Source of the DNA: Pseudomonas sp. RGM2987
GTDB taxonomy: Bacteria; Pseudomonadota; Gammaproteobacteria; Pseudomonadales; Pseudomonadaceae
Assembly (NCBI RefSeq): GCF_022952855.1
Contig: NZ_JALJDX010000219.1
Location: 95,390 to 159,389 of the forward strand
Direction of reading: 5' to 3'
DNA: 64,000 bases
Both the position numbers and the translations under genes were made by a program. This document shows, piece after piece, positions 53,679 through 61,678 of the stretch; the stretch's first letter is position 1, and each line of letters opens with the position of its first letter. A model generated the notes under the pieces. The model was not told the DNA's origin, ran no database searches, and saw only the letters and a list, made by a program, of their open reading frames with translations.

Positions 53679-55511
53679 ATGTGTGGAATTGTCGGCGCCG
53701 TTGCTGAACGCAACATCACAGCAATCTTGCTAGAAGGCCTCAAGCGCCTGGAATACCGCGGCTACGACAGTGCCGGCGTGGCGGTATACACCAATGATCA
53801 GACGCTTGAGCGCATGCGTCGTCCCGGCAAGGTCAGCGAGCTGGAGCAAGCCCTGGACGCCGAGCCGTTGATCGGTCGCCTGGGTATCGCCCACACCCGC
53901 TGGGCCACCCATGGCGCGCCGTGTGAGCGCAACGCACACCCGATGTTCTCCGAAGGCCTGGCGGTGGTGCACAACGGCATCATCGAGAACCACGAAGCCC
54001 TGCGCGAACAACTCAAGGCCCTCGGCTATGTGTTCACCTCGGACACGGATACCGAAGTCATCGCCCACCTGCTCAATCACAAGCTCAAGGACCTGGCGGA
54101 CCTGACCGTAGCGCTCAAGGCCACGGTCAAGGAACTCCACGGCGCCTATGGCCTGGCGGTGATCAGCGCGAAACAGCCGGATCGCGTAGTGGCGGCCCGC
54201 AGCGGCAGCCCGTTGGTAATTGGCCTGGGCCTGGGTGAGAACTTCCTGGCTTCCGACCAGTTGGCGCTGCGTCAGGTCACCGACCGCTTCATGTACCTGG
54301 AAGAAGGCGATATCGCCGACATCCGTCGTGACAGCGTGCAGATCTGGGACATCGACGGCAACGCCGTGGAGCGCGAAACCGTGCAGTACCGCGACGGGGC
54401 CGAAGCTGCCGACAAGGGCGAGTTCCGCCATTTCATGCTCAAGGAAATCCACGAACAACCGGCCGTGGTACAACGCACCCTGGAAGGTCGCATGAGCCAG
54501 AATCAGGTGCTGGTCCAGGCCTTTGGTCCACAGGCGGCCGAGCTGTTCGCCAAGGTCCGCAACGTGCAGATTGTCGCCTGTGGCACCAGCTATCATGCCG
54601 GCATGGTCGCTCGTTACTGGCTGGAGGAACTGGCAGGGATCCCGTGCCAGGTCGAAGTCGCCAGTGAGTTCCGCTACCGCAAGGTGGTGGTGCAGCCCGA
54701 CTCGTTATTTGTCACCATTTCCCAGTCCGGCGAAACCGCCGATACCCTGGCAGCCCTGCGCAATGCCAAGGAGCTGGGTTTCCTCGCCAGCCTGGCGATC
54801 TGTAACGTCGGCATCAGCTCCCTGGTGCGCGAGTCCGACCTGACCCTGCTGACCCAGGCCGGTCGCGAGATTGGCGTCGCCTCGACCAAGGCTTTCACCA
54901 CCCAACTGGTGGGCCTGCTGCTGCTGACCCTGTCCCTGGGCCAGGTACGCGGTACGCTGGGCGAAGGCGTCGAAGCCAAACTGGTGGAAGAGCTGCGTCG
55001 CCTGCCAACCCGCCTGGGCGAGGCGCTGGCGATGGACAGCACTGTGGAAAAAATCGCCGGACTATTCGCCGAGAAGAACCACACGCTGTTCCTCGGTCGT
55101 GGCGCACAGTTCCCAGTGGCGATGGAAGGGGCCTTGAAGCTCAAGGAAATCTCTTACATCCACGCCGAAGCCTACCCGGCCGGTGAACTCAAGCACGGCC
55201 CGTTGGCCCTGGTGGACAATGACATGCCGGTGGTCACCGTGGCGCCGAACAACGAGCTGCTGGAAAAGCTCAAGTCCAACCTGCAGGAAGTACGCGCCCG
55301 TGGCGGCCAGTTGATCGTCTTCGCCGACGAAAAAGCCGGCATGACCAATGGCGAAGGCACCCACGTGGTGCACATGCCGCACATCCACGACATCCTTTCG
55401 CCGATCCTCTACACCATTCCGCTGCAACTGCTGTCGTACTACGTGGCGGTGCTCAAGGGCACTGACGTGGACCAGCCGCGGAACTTGGCGAAGTCTGTGA
55501 CGGTGGAGTGA
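53679..55511 (+). CDS. glmS: glutamine-fructose-6-phosphate aminotransferase
   Basis: A 610-residue enzyme. The glutaminase domain begins with nucleophile Cys2 (MCGIVGAV), followed by two SIS domains (ACGTSYHAG, ISQSGETADT, GRGAQFPVAMEGALKLKEISYIHAEAY) and the C-terminal KSVTVE. It makes glucosamine-6-phosphate. The 3' end is the conserved recognition sequence for Tn7-type transposition. Confidence 0.98.
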   Translation: MCGIVGAVAERNITAILLEGLKRLEYRGYDSAGVAVYTNDQTLERMRRPGKVSELEQALDAEPLIGRLGIAHTRWATHGAPCERNAHPMFSEGLAVVHNGIIENHEALREQLKALGYVFTSDTDTEVIAHLLNHKLKDLADLTVALKATVKELHGAYGLAVISAKQPDRVVAARSGSPLVIGLGLGENFLASDQLALRQVTDRFMYLEEGDIADIRRDSVQIWDIDGNAVERETVQYRDGAEAADKGEFRHFMLKEIHEQPAVVQRTLEGRMSQNQVLVQAFGPQAAELFAKVRNVQIVACGTSYHAGMVARYWLEELAGIPCQVEVASEFRYRKVVVQPDSLFVTISQSGETADTLAALRNAKELGFLASLAICNVGISSLVRESDLTLLTQAGREIGVASTKAFTTQLVGLLLLTLSLGQVRGTLGEGVEAKLVEELRRLPTRLGEALAMDSTVEKIAGLFAEKNHTLFLGRGAQFPVAMEGALKLKEISYIHAEAYPAGELKHGPLALVDNDMPVVTVAPNNELLEKLKSNLQEVRARGGQLIVFADEKAGMTNGEGTHVVHMPHIHDILSPILYTIPLQLLSYYVAVLKGTDVDQPRNLAKSVTVE

Positions 55512-55540
55512 GGTTCGCACCTGTCGACGGAGAGCGACTA
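55475..55540 (+). other. attTn7 region at the glmS 3' end
   Basis: The last codons of glmS (PRNLAKSVTVE) are the sequence recognised by TnsD in Tn7 systems, and insertion normally falls about 25 bp after the stop, here near 55536. That point is where a cluster of CTATAG repeats begins. Recognition is known for Tn7. Whether an insertion happened here is inference. Confidence 0.6.
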
Positions 55541-55643
55541 TAATCGGTCTATAGTCGCTCAATAATTCCCTATAAATTTGTTTCCACGGACAGGTGTGCA
55601 GAGAATAATTGGTCTATAGTCGCTCTATAGTTCTCTATAGAGA
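55532..55643. repeat. CTATAG-containing repeat cluster upstream of the AAA ATPase gene
   Basis: GGTCTATAGTCGCTC occurs exactly twice, at 55546-55560 and 55611-55625 (65 bp apart). GAGCGACTATA (55532-55542) is the inverse of TATAGTCGCTC (55550-55560), a perfect 11-bp inverted repeat with a 7-bp spacer. TCTCTATAGAGA (55632-55643) is a perfect 12-bp palindrome nine bases before the ATG. CACCTGTC (55518-55525) and GACAGGTG (55589-55596) form a further inverted pair. These look like protein-binding sites, either operators or transposon-end sites. Confidence 0.75.
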
Positions 55644-55651
55644 GGCCTCCA

Positions 55652-56809
55652 ATGGCTGAAATTTTTTACCATCGTCCCGCTTTGGCTTTCCGTCTTTCCA
55701 AACTGATCCTGCAGGTCGCCATCGGTAGCGCTGCCAGCTCAGGTGTCTTCCTGGCAGCCCCCCGACGTACCGGTAAGTCAACTTTCGCACGAGAGGATCT
55801 GCGACCTGCATTAGAGGATGCGGGGGCGATTGTCTTGTACGCCGATCTCTGGAAAGACCAGACGAAAGATCCCGGTCTGGTCATCGTGCAAGCGGTCCGG
55901 GAGGCTGTCGGGCGCAGCGAAGGATTCGTGACGCGTCTGGCGAAGGGTGCTGGCATGGAGAAAGTGACCGTTGGTGGTCTGAGCTTCAGTCTGGACAGGA
56001 TCGGACTCGGTAATGACATTGATTTGACCACTGCGCTTGCAGCTCTTTCGGATGAGTCGAAAAAGATCATTGTCCTGATCATCGACGAAGCCCAGCATGC
56101 GATCACCACCGATCAAGGGGTAGCGGCCTTGTTCGCATTGAAAGCGGCGAGGGACGAGCTCAACAGTTCAAAGCATCATGGCTTGCGCATAGTGTGTACC
56201 GGATCGAACCGGGACAAGCTGGCCATGTTGCGCAACAGCAAGGATCAAGCGTTTTTCGGGGCGTCCATGGTGCAGTTTCCAACCCTGGATCAAGACTTCA
56301 TCAACTGGTTCTGCGCCAACGTTGACCTTCCCCATTCGCTCGATCCCTCCAACGTGTTTGAGTTGTTCAAGGAGAGTGGTTACCGGCCTGAATTGCTGGG
56401 TGCTGCCGCAGACGAAATTCGGTTCGATTTTGCGTTGGACCCGGAAATGGTCCCGCACCGATTCGCTTTGCTGGTTCGGGCGCAAGCTGAGGAAATCAAC
56501 GCGGATCTGCGGAAGGTGATTCATAGCCTGACTCCTATCCAATCTGCAGTGATCCGGGTCATGAGCGCCAAAGGCGAAAGCTATGCACCGTTCGAGGCCC
56601 CTACGATGAACCTGTACGCGAAAGCGCTGGCGCAAGCCGGTATCGCCGAGAGCGACATAAAAGTTGAAGTGCCCGGCGTTCAGCAAGCGCTCCTTGCCCT
56701 TCAGGAGAAGAAGCTGGTTTGGAAAGCTTCCCGTGGCGTCTATGCGGTGGATGAGCAGGTGATCGTGGAGCTGCTACGAGACGCAGGTCTGCTCGAAGGA
56801 CTTTCCTGA
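55652..56809 (+). CDS. AAA ATPase of the ORC/TnsC-like ATPase_2 type, unknown role
   Basis: A 385-residue protein. The P-loop is an atypical APRRTGKST (36-44). Walker B VLIIDEAQ is at 141-148, and a sensor-1-like CTGSNRDK at 182-189. The C-terminal 100 residues look like a winged helix (IQSAVIRVMSAKG, VQQALLALQEKKLVWKASRGVYAV). This is the architecture of Orc1/Cdc6-like and transposition-regulator ATPases. It stands alone next to the Tn7 site, and the repeats at its promoter suggest autoregulation or DNA targeting. I do not know the function. Confidence 0.78.
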   Translation: MAEIFYHRPALAFRLSKLILQVAIGSAASSGVFLAAPRRTGKSTFAREDLRPALEDAGAIVLYADLWKDQTKDPGLVIVQAVREAVGRSEGFVTRLAKGAGMEKVTVGGLSFSLDRIGLGNDIDLTTALAALSDESKKIIVLIIDEAQHAITTDQGVAALFALKAARDELNSSKHHGLRIVCTGSNRDKLAMLRNSKDQAFFGASMVQFPTLDQDFINWFCANVDLPHSLDPSNVFELFKESGYRPELLGAAADEIRFDFALDPEMVPHRFALLVRAQAEEINADLRKVIHSLTPIQSAVIRVMSAKGESYAPFEAPTMNLYAKALAQAGIAESDIKVEVPGVQQALLALQEKKLVWKASRGVYAVDEQVIVELLRDAGLLEGLS

Positions 56810-56869
56810 ACGCTTCCCTTAATCTGAAACCGTTTGGAGGAGCCTCAAAGCCAGGCTCTATGCTGAGCA

Positions 56870-57577
56870 TCACTCCATAAAACAACGATCAAAAAGATAA
56901 ACGCTGCCCGGCTTGAGGTTTTCCACAGTGCTCTGCGGGCGGCCGCCGTCGCCGCTTATCTTGCGGCCGGTTTCCCGCAGGTATCGCGCCTCGGTCATTT
57001 TCAGCAAACGCTGGCGGATGCTGGTCTTGAGCACCGGACGGTTGAGCACCAGGGAGAAAATACTCACGGCTTGCGGCGCGCTGAATTCAGGGCCCAGGAA
57101 CATGAGCGGCAGGCTGCTGTAGAGGGCTTTGGATACCAGGCGCTCGTGGACAGCCGCCACCAGGCTGTTGTGGTCGAAAGGCAGTTTTATCGAGCCGTCA
57201 GCGACGCCTATGAGTGGGAAAAATTCCTGGTGTTCGCCCAGCTGGACTGCATCGCTGACAATCGCCAGGTAGAACGTCGACGATGACCAGCAGCGCGGAT
57301 CGCGGAAGGCGTCGCCGACGGTGCCGACCTGTTCGATCCAGGCCAGCGGCATGCCTACTTTGCTGGAGTTACGCAGGCGCTCTACAGCGTCGTTCAGGGT
57401 GAGATCTTCGACTCCGCCATTGACCACGATCCCCGGCAGCGCCCAATGGCCGGCGAACGGCTCGGCTTCGCGCCGGTTCAGGAGGATTTTCAGCGCCTGG
57501 GTTTCCCGGCACAAGCGCAGCACACACAGGTCGATGGTGTGCAAGTAATCGCGCGTGGGGGCTGTGGGATTGGGCAT
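56870..57577 (-). CDS. nrtR: Nudix-related transcriptional regulator of NAD metabolism NrtR
   Basis: A 235-residue protein with a Nudix-like N-terminal domain (LHTIDLCVLRLCRETQALKI, FAGHWALPGIVVNGG). The catalytic Nudix box is degenerate (RLRNSSKVGM where the REUXEE core should be), so it is unlikely to hydrolyse substrate. A C-terminal winged helix (about 150-225) ends it. NrtR regulators sense ADP-ribose or NAD and repress NAD genes. It follows nadD2 by one base, so it is autoregulated if the operator at 58139 is genuine. An upstream in-frame ATG at 57598 is possible. Confidence 0.9.
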   Translation of the reverse strand: MPNPTAPTRDYLHTIDLCVLRLCRETQALKILLNRREAEPFAGHWALPGIVVNGGVEDLTLNDAVERLRNSSKVGMPLAWIEQVGTVGDAFRDPRCWSSSTFYLAIVSDAVQLGEHQEFFPLIGVADGSIKLPFDHNSLVAAVHERLVSKALYSSLPLMFLGPEFSAPQAVSIFSLVLNRPVLKTSIRQRLLKMTEARYLRETGRKISGDGGRPQSTVENLKPGSVYLFDRCFME

Positions 57578-57578
57578 G

Positions 57579-58124
57579 TCAGGTTCCGTGGGCAGCATAA
57601 AGGTCGTAGTTTAACGGGTTCATGCCGGGTGCCATCCAGTGCATTGGCAGCGACATGCCCAAGGCCAGTCGTTCACGAAGCGCCGTGCTGTGCACAGGGA
57701 TCTTTTCCGCCACGCAGAGGATGGAAAAGCGCTCCAGCAGCTCTTGGCCGCGATAGAAGGTCGGCAGCAGATCCGCCACATCCTCACCCACGACCAAGGC
57801 TATCCGTTTGCCGTCCAGGGCCAGGCTGTCGGCGAGGTGGGCGAGCAGGGTGTAGCTGTAGATCGCGCCTTCAACACCACGCGCCACGACCTGTTCCACC
57901 CGGCTGGCACGCACTTCGGCGCGGCACAGCGGTTGGACGCTCTCGACGATCGATTCCAGCCAATTCAAGCGAACCTCATAGTCGACCATCCGCTTGCCGT
58001 AGGGATGCCTGAAGCTGGGGGCCACCACCACCCGCCTGGCTTGGAGCGACGCCTCGATCATCACCTGGGCGTGACCGGCGTGAGGGGGGTTGAAGGCCCC
58101 GCCATAAAGAGCGATTTCAAACAT
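57579..58124 (-). CDS. nadD2: nicotinate-nucleotide adenylyltransferase-like protein NadD2
   Basis: A 181-residue nucleotidyltransferase with the ATP-binding GGAFNPPHAGH (8-18) and a C-terminal VHSTALRERL in place of the usual SSTxIR motif. It is shorter than housekeeping NadD (about 210 residues) and matches the second copy found with nrtR, pncA, pncB and nadE in pseudomonads. It would adenylylate NaMN or NMN. It lies first in a leftward operon with nrtR. Confidence 0.88.
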   Translation of the reverse strand: MFEIALYGGAFNPPHAGHAQVMIEASLQARRVVVAPSFRHPYGKRMVDYEVRLNWLESIVESVQPLCRAEVRASRVEQVVARGVEGAIYSYTLLAHLADSLALDGKRIALVVGEDVADLLPTFYRGQELLERFSILCVAEKIPVHSTALRERLALGMSLPMHWMAPGMNPLNYDLYAAHGT

Positions 58125-58138
58125 GGCTCATCTCCATT

Positions 58139-58159
58139 TGGTACATGACGTGTACTTTA
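58139..58159. promoter_or_regulatory. candidate NrtR operator 1 (upstream of nadD2)
   Basis: Read on the reverse strand this is AAAGTACACGTCATGTACC, an imperfect inverted repeat with arms AAGTACA/TGTAC. It begins about 15 bp upstream of the nadD2 start, where binding would block the ribosome site or promoter. It matches the second site at 58260 in 17 of 19 positions. Confidence 0.65.
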
Positions 58160-58259
58160 TCAGCAAAATATCCCCCTGCGACAATTTTCGCCTGCTGACA
58201 CGGATAAGATAGACAAATAGGTTAACGGCGGAAATATTTTGTTCAGGTGGCTTGTTATG

Positions 58260-58280
58260 AAAGTACACATCATGTACTTT
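58260..58280. promoter_or_regulatory. candidate NrtR operator 2 (upstream of pncA)
   Basis: AAAGTACA (58260-58267), spacer CATCA, TGTACTTT (58273-58280): perfect 8-bp arms. It lies 28 bp upstream of the pncA start. With the related site upstream of nadD2 it brackets the divergent promoter region, consistent with NrtR control of both operons. Confidence 0.72.
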
Positions 58281-58307
58281 TGTGTCCATGAAGAGGAGAG
58301 ACCCAGC

Positions 58308-58955
58308 ATGAACAGCCTGACCCGCATAACCGCTTCCTTCGATGTCGACGCACAAAAGAGCTTCACGCCGCTTTGCCCTGATGAGCTGCCAGTGCCCGGT
58401 GGCGATCAGATCGGCGGCGAGCTGAATTTCATGGCGTCGCTGGCCAGCCTGCGCATCGGCAGCAAGGACGCCCACACGCCCCTGGCCCCGTGGGTGGTTG
58501 CCGAACACTCACAGATGCTCGTGCCGACCGGGCTTGAGCACGCCGACATCACCTGGGTCAGCCACTGTGTCCCCGGCACTGAGGGTTTCACCCTGCTGGA
58601 CGAATTGCCGACCCCCTACGACTACGACTATTTCGTCTGGAAAGGTGTCGAGCCGGACCTGCATCCGTACGGCGCCTGCTACCACGACCTGCACGGCAAA
58701 TTGTCCACAGGGGTGATCGAGTACCTGAAAGGCCAGGCCGTGGAGCAGGTGATTGTCGGCGGGCTGGCACTGGATTTCTGCGTCAAGACCACCGCCCTGC
58801 AACTGGCCGCTGGCGGCTTCAAGGTGATCATTCACCTGCCGGCCTGCCGGGCCATCAGCGAGGAGGGCGCCACCCAAGCCATTCAAGACTTGCAGCAAGC
58901 AGGGGTCCAGGTTGCCGCGACCCGCGAAGTAACTATCCGCCTGGCAAGCGAGTAA
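58308..58955 (+). CDS. pncA: nicotinamidase
   Basis: A 215-residue isochorismatase-fold amidase. Triad candidates are Asp14 (FDVDAQKSF), Lys112 (FVWKGVEPDLHPY) and nucleophile Cys158 (LALDFCVKT). Metal ligands include Asp54 and His56 in SKDAH. It deamidates nicotinamide to nicotinate. The ATG at 58308 follows GAGGAGAG. It ends nine bases before pncB in the operon pncA-pncB-nadE-nudK. Confidence 0.92.
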   Translation: MNSLTRITASFDVDAQKSFTPLCPDELPVPGGDQIGGELNFMASLASLRIGSKDAHTPLAPWVVAEHSQMLVPTGLEHADITWVSHCVPGTEGFTLLDELPTPYDYDYFVWKGVEPDLHPYGACYHDLHGKLSTGVIEYLKGQAVEQVIVGGLALDFCVKTTALQLAAGGFKVIIHLPACRAISEEGATQAIQDLQQAGVQVAATREVTIRLASE

Positions 58956-58964
58956 GGAGCGAAC

Positions 58965-60194
58965 ATGGACAGTGCATTCGATTCAAGCAGCGGCGTCATC
59001 CAGAGTCTCCTGGATACCGATTACTACACCTTCACCATGATGCAGGCGGTCTTGCACCAGCACCCGAACGTGGAGGTGGAATATCAGTTCATCGTACGTT
59101 CCAAGGAACGGCTCGGTCACCTGATTCCAGACATTCGCGTGGAACTGGAAAAGCTTGCCGGTTTGCAGCTGCGCGAGGGGGAACAGCGGTTTCTGTTCAA
59201 CAAGCGTTTCCGTGAGTACCTGACACCGGATTTCGAACAGTTTCTCGGCCTGTTTCGCTTCAATCTGCGCTACATCCACGTTTCGCAAGTCGACGGCCAA
59301 CTGCACATCCGCGTCCGTGGCCCGATGCTGCACTGCATCATGTTCGAGCAGCCGGTGTTGGCGATGGTCAGCGAACTGCGCAACCGTGAAAAGTACCCCG
59401 AAGTCGAGCTGGCCGACGTGACCCGCAAGCTGTACCAGAAGTTTGAATGGCTGGAGAAAAACGCCAGTCGGGAAGAGCTCGCCGAGTTTCGTGTTTCGGA
59501 TTTCTCCACCCGCCGGCGGTTGTCGTTCAGGGCCCAGCGGGAAGTGGTGAATGTGATGCGCAGCGATTTCCCCGGGGTGTTTGTCGGCACCAGTAACGCG
59601 CACCTGGCCTATGAGTTCGATCTCCCGCTGATCGGCACCATGGCCCACCAATGGCTGATGGTGCACCAGCAACTGGGGAGGCTGCGCGAGAGTCAGAACG
59701 CAGCATTGGAAAACTGGGTGCGCGAGTACCGTGGCCGGCTCGGTATCGCGCTGACGGACTGCATCAGCACCGACTTCTTCCTCAAGGACTTCGATCTGTA
59801 CTTTGCCAAGCTCTATGACGGCCTGCGCCAGGATTCCGGTGACCCCATCGTCTGGGCTGACAAAGTGCTGCGGCGCTACCACGAACTGGGCGTCGATCCA
59901 CGCACCAAGGACCTGATGTTCTCCGACGGCCTGAATTTCGAAAAATGCCTGCCGATTCTGCGTCATGTTCGTGGCAAGGCCCGGTTCGGGTTCGGCATGG
60001 GCACCAGCCTGGCCTGCGATGTCGAGGGCGTCGAGCCGCTGAGCATCGTCATGAAGCTGGTGCGGGTCCACGGCGAACCTGTGGTGAAGTTCTCCGATGA
60101 TCCAATCAAGAATGTCTGCGAAGACGCCTCGTTCCTGCGCTACGCCGCTCAGGTGTTCAACGTCGCCCTTGTCAATCCACAGCTGGGAGCCTGA
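58965..60194 (+). CDS. pncB: nicotinate phosphoribosyltransferase
   Basis: A 409-residue enzyme. The N-terminus is LLDTDYYTFTMMQAVL, the phosphorylated active-site His is His228 (GTMAHQWL), and the phosphate-binding region is FGMGTSLACD. It converts nicotinate and PRPP to nicotinate mononucleotide. It ends one base before the nadE start. Confidence 0.96.
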   Translation: MDSAFDSSSGVIQSLLDTDYYTFTMMQAVLHQHPNVEVEYQFIVRSKERLGHLIPDIRVELEKLAGLQLREGEQRFLFNKRFREYLTPDFEQFLGLFRFNLRYIHVSQVDGQLHIRVRGPMLHCIMFEQPVLAMVSELRNREKYPEVELADVTRKLYQKFEWLEKNASREELAEFRVSDFSTRRRLSFRAQREVVNVMRSDFPGVFVGTSNAHLAYEFDLPLIGTMAHQWLMVHQQLGRLRESQNAALENWVREYRGRLGIALTDCISTDFFLKDFDLYFAKLYDGLRQDSGDPIVWADKVLRRYHELGVDPRTKDLMFSDGLNFEKCLPILRHVRGKARFGFGMGTSLACDVEGVEPLSIVMKLVRVHGEPVVKFSDDPIKNVCEDASFLRYAAQVFNVALVNPQLGA

Positions 60195-60195
60195 T

Positions 60196-61026
60196 ATGAC
60201 TTCGTCTCTGCAAGAAAGCATTGCCCGGGAACTGGGCATCGATCGTCAACTCAAACAGGGCGGTGAACAGGCTGCAATCACCCGCCGCGTCGGGTTTATA
60301 AAACAGGTGTTGCGCGAGTCGGGATGCAAATCCCTGGTATTGGGCATCAGCGGTGGCGTCGACTCGCTCACTGCTGGGCGTCTTTGCCAACTGGCCGTAG
60401 AGCGATTGCGGGGGGAAGAGCATGAGGCGCGTTTCATCGCCGTCCGCCTGCCGTACAAGACCCAGGCCGATGAGCAAGACGCCCAGGCCTCGCTGGATTT
60501 CATTCGGCCGGATCTGATCACCACCAGCAACATCGCCGCTTGTGTCGACGGGCTGATGAGCAGTATCGCCATTGACGGCTTGCAGCCTTCGGCCGAACTC
60601 ACCGACTTTGCCAAAGGCAACGTCAAGGCCCGGGCGCGGATGCTGGCGCAATATGCCATCGCCAATTTCAGCAATGGCCTGGTGGTCGGCACCGATCATG
60701 GGGCAGAGGCGGTGATGGGTTTCTTCACCAAGTACGGCGACGGCGCGTGCGACCTGGCCCCGCTGTCCGGATTGACGAAGACCCAGGTGCGGCTGTTGGC
60801 TGACGCTCTGGGTGCCCCCGCGCAGCTGGTGCGCAAGGCCCCGACCGCTGATCTGGAAGACTTGGCACCGGGTAAATTGGATGAGGCGGCATACGGCTGC
60901 AGTTACGAGGAAATCGATGGGTACCTGATGGGCGAGCAGGTTTCGCCCCAAGCGCAACAGATCATCGAACGCGCCTACCTCAAGACCGCCCACAAACGCG
61001 CGTTGCCGCGGGTACCGGCATTTTGA
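60196..61026 (+). CDS. nadE: ammonia-dependent NAD synthetase
   Basis: A 276-residue NadE. The PP-loop SGGVDS is at 52-57; NVKARARMLAQYAIAN and GTDHGAEAVMGFFTKYGDG are also conserved. It lacks the N-terminal glutaminase domain, so it uses ammonia to turn deamido-NAD into NAD. It completes the salvage route encoded by nadD2, pncA and pncB. Confidence 0.96.
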   Translation: MTSSLQESIARELGIDRQLKQGGEQAAITRRVGFIKQVLRESGCKSLVLGISGGVDSLTAGRLCQLAVERLRGEEHEARFIAVRLPYKTQADEQDAQASLDFIRPDLITTSNIAACVDGLMSSIAIDGLQPSAELTDFAKGNVKARARMLAQYAIANFSNGLVVGTDHGAEAVMGFFTKYGDGACDLAPLSGLTKTQVRLLADALGAPAQLVRKAPTADLEDLAPGKLDEAAYGCSYEEIDGYLMGEQVSPQAQQIIERAYLKTAHKRALPRVPAF

Positions 61027-61054
61027 ACGAATAACCCTTGGATGGAGTGGCTGG

Positions 61055-61651
61055 ATGACACAGGCAATCAGCACCAAAGACCGCGTACGCATCAAGCACG
61101 TCGAAGTCCTCTCGGACAACTGGTACGTGCTGCGCAAGACCACCTATGACTACCTGGGCCGCAACGGCCAATGGCGCGAGCTGACCCGCGAGACCTACGA
61201 CCGTGGCAACGGCGCGACAATCCTGTTGTACAGCAAGGCCAAGCAGACCGTGGTCCTGACCCGGCAATTCCGCTTCCCGGCCTTCGTCAACGGCTACGAT
61301 GACTTGTTGATTGAAACCTGCGCCGGGCTGCTGGACAACGACGATCCACACACCTGCATCCGCAAGGAAACCCAGGAAGAGACCGGCTACATCATCCAGG
61401 ACGTACGCAAGGTGTTCGAAGCCTTCATGAGCCCGGGCTCGGTGACGGAACGGGTGCACTTTTTCGTCGGCGAATATTTCGACGAGGACCGCAAGCACGA
61501 GGGCGGCGGCCTCGAAGAGGAAGGCGAAGAGATCGAGGTGCTGGAAATGCCCCTCGACCAAGCCCTGGGCATGATCGAAACCGGCGAGATCTGCGACGGC
61601 AAGACCATCATGCTGTTGCAGTACGCCAAGCTGCATCGCTTGCTGGGCTGA
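61055..61651 (+). CDS. nudK: Nudix hydrolase, GDP-mannose pyrophosphatase NudK type
   Basis: A 198-residue Nudix enzyme closely resembling NudK: YDRGNGATILLY, AFVNGYDDLLIETCAGLLDND, then the Nudix core KETQEETGY near 104-112, and MSPGSVTERVHFF. NudK hydrolyses GDP-mannose and some ADP-sugars. Placement 28 bp after nadE inside an NrtR-linked operon raises the possibility that it acts on ADP-ribose or an NAD breakdown product here; this is inference. Confidence 0.85.
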   Translation: MTQAISTKDRVRIKHVEVLSDNWYVLRKTTYDYLGRNGQWRELTRETYDRGNGATILLYSKAKQTVVLTRQFRFPAFVNGYDDLLIETCAGLLDNDDPHTCIRKETQEETGYIIQDVRKVFEAFMSPGSVTERVHFFVGEYFDEDRKHEGGGLEEEGEEIEVLEMPLDQALGMIETGEICDGKTIMLLQYAKLHRLLG

Positions 61652-61678
61652 CCCTCGCGCGGGGGTCCTGGCGTCGGC

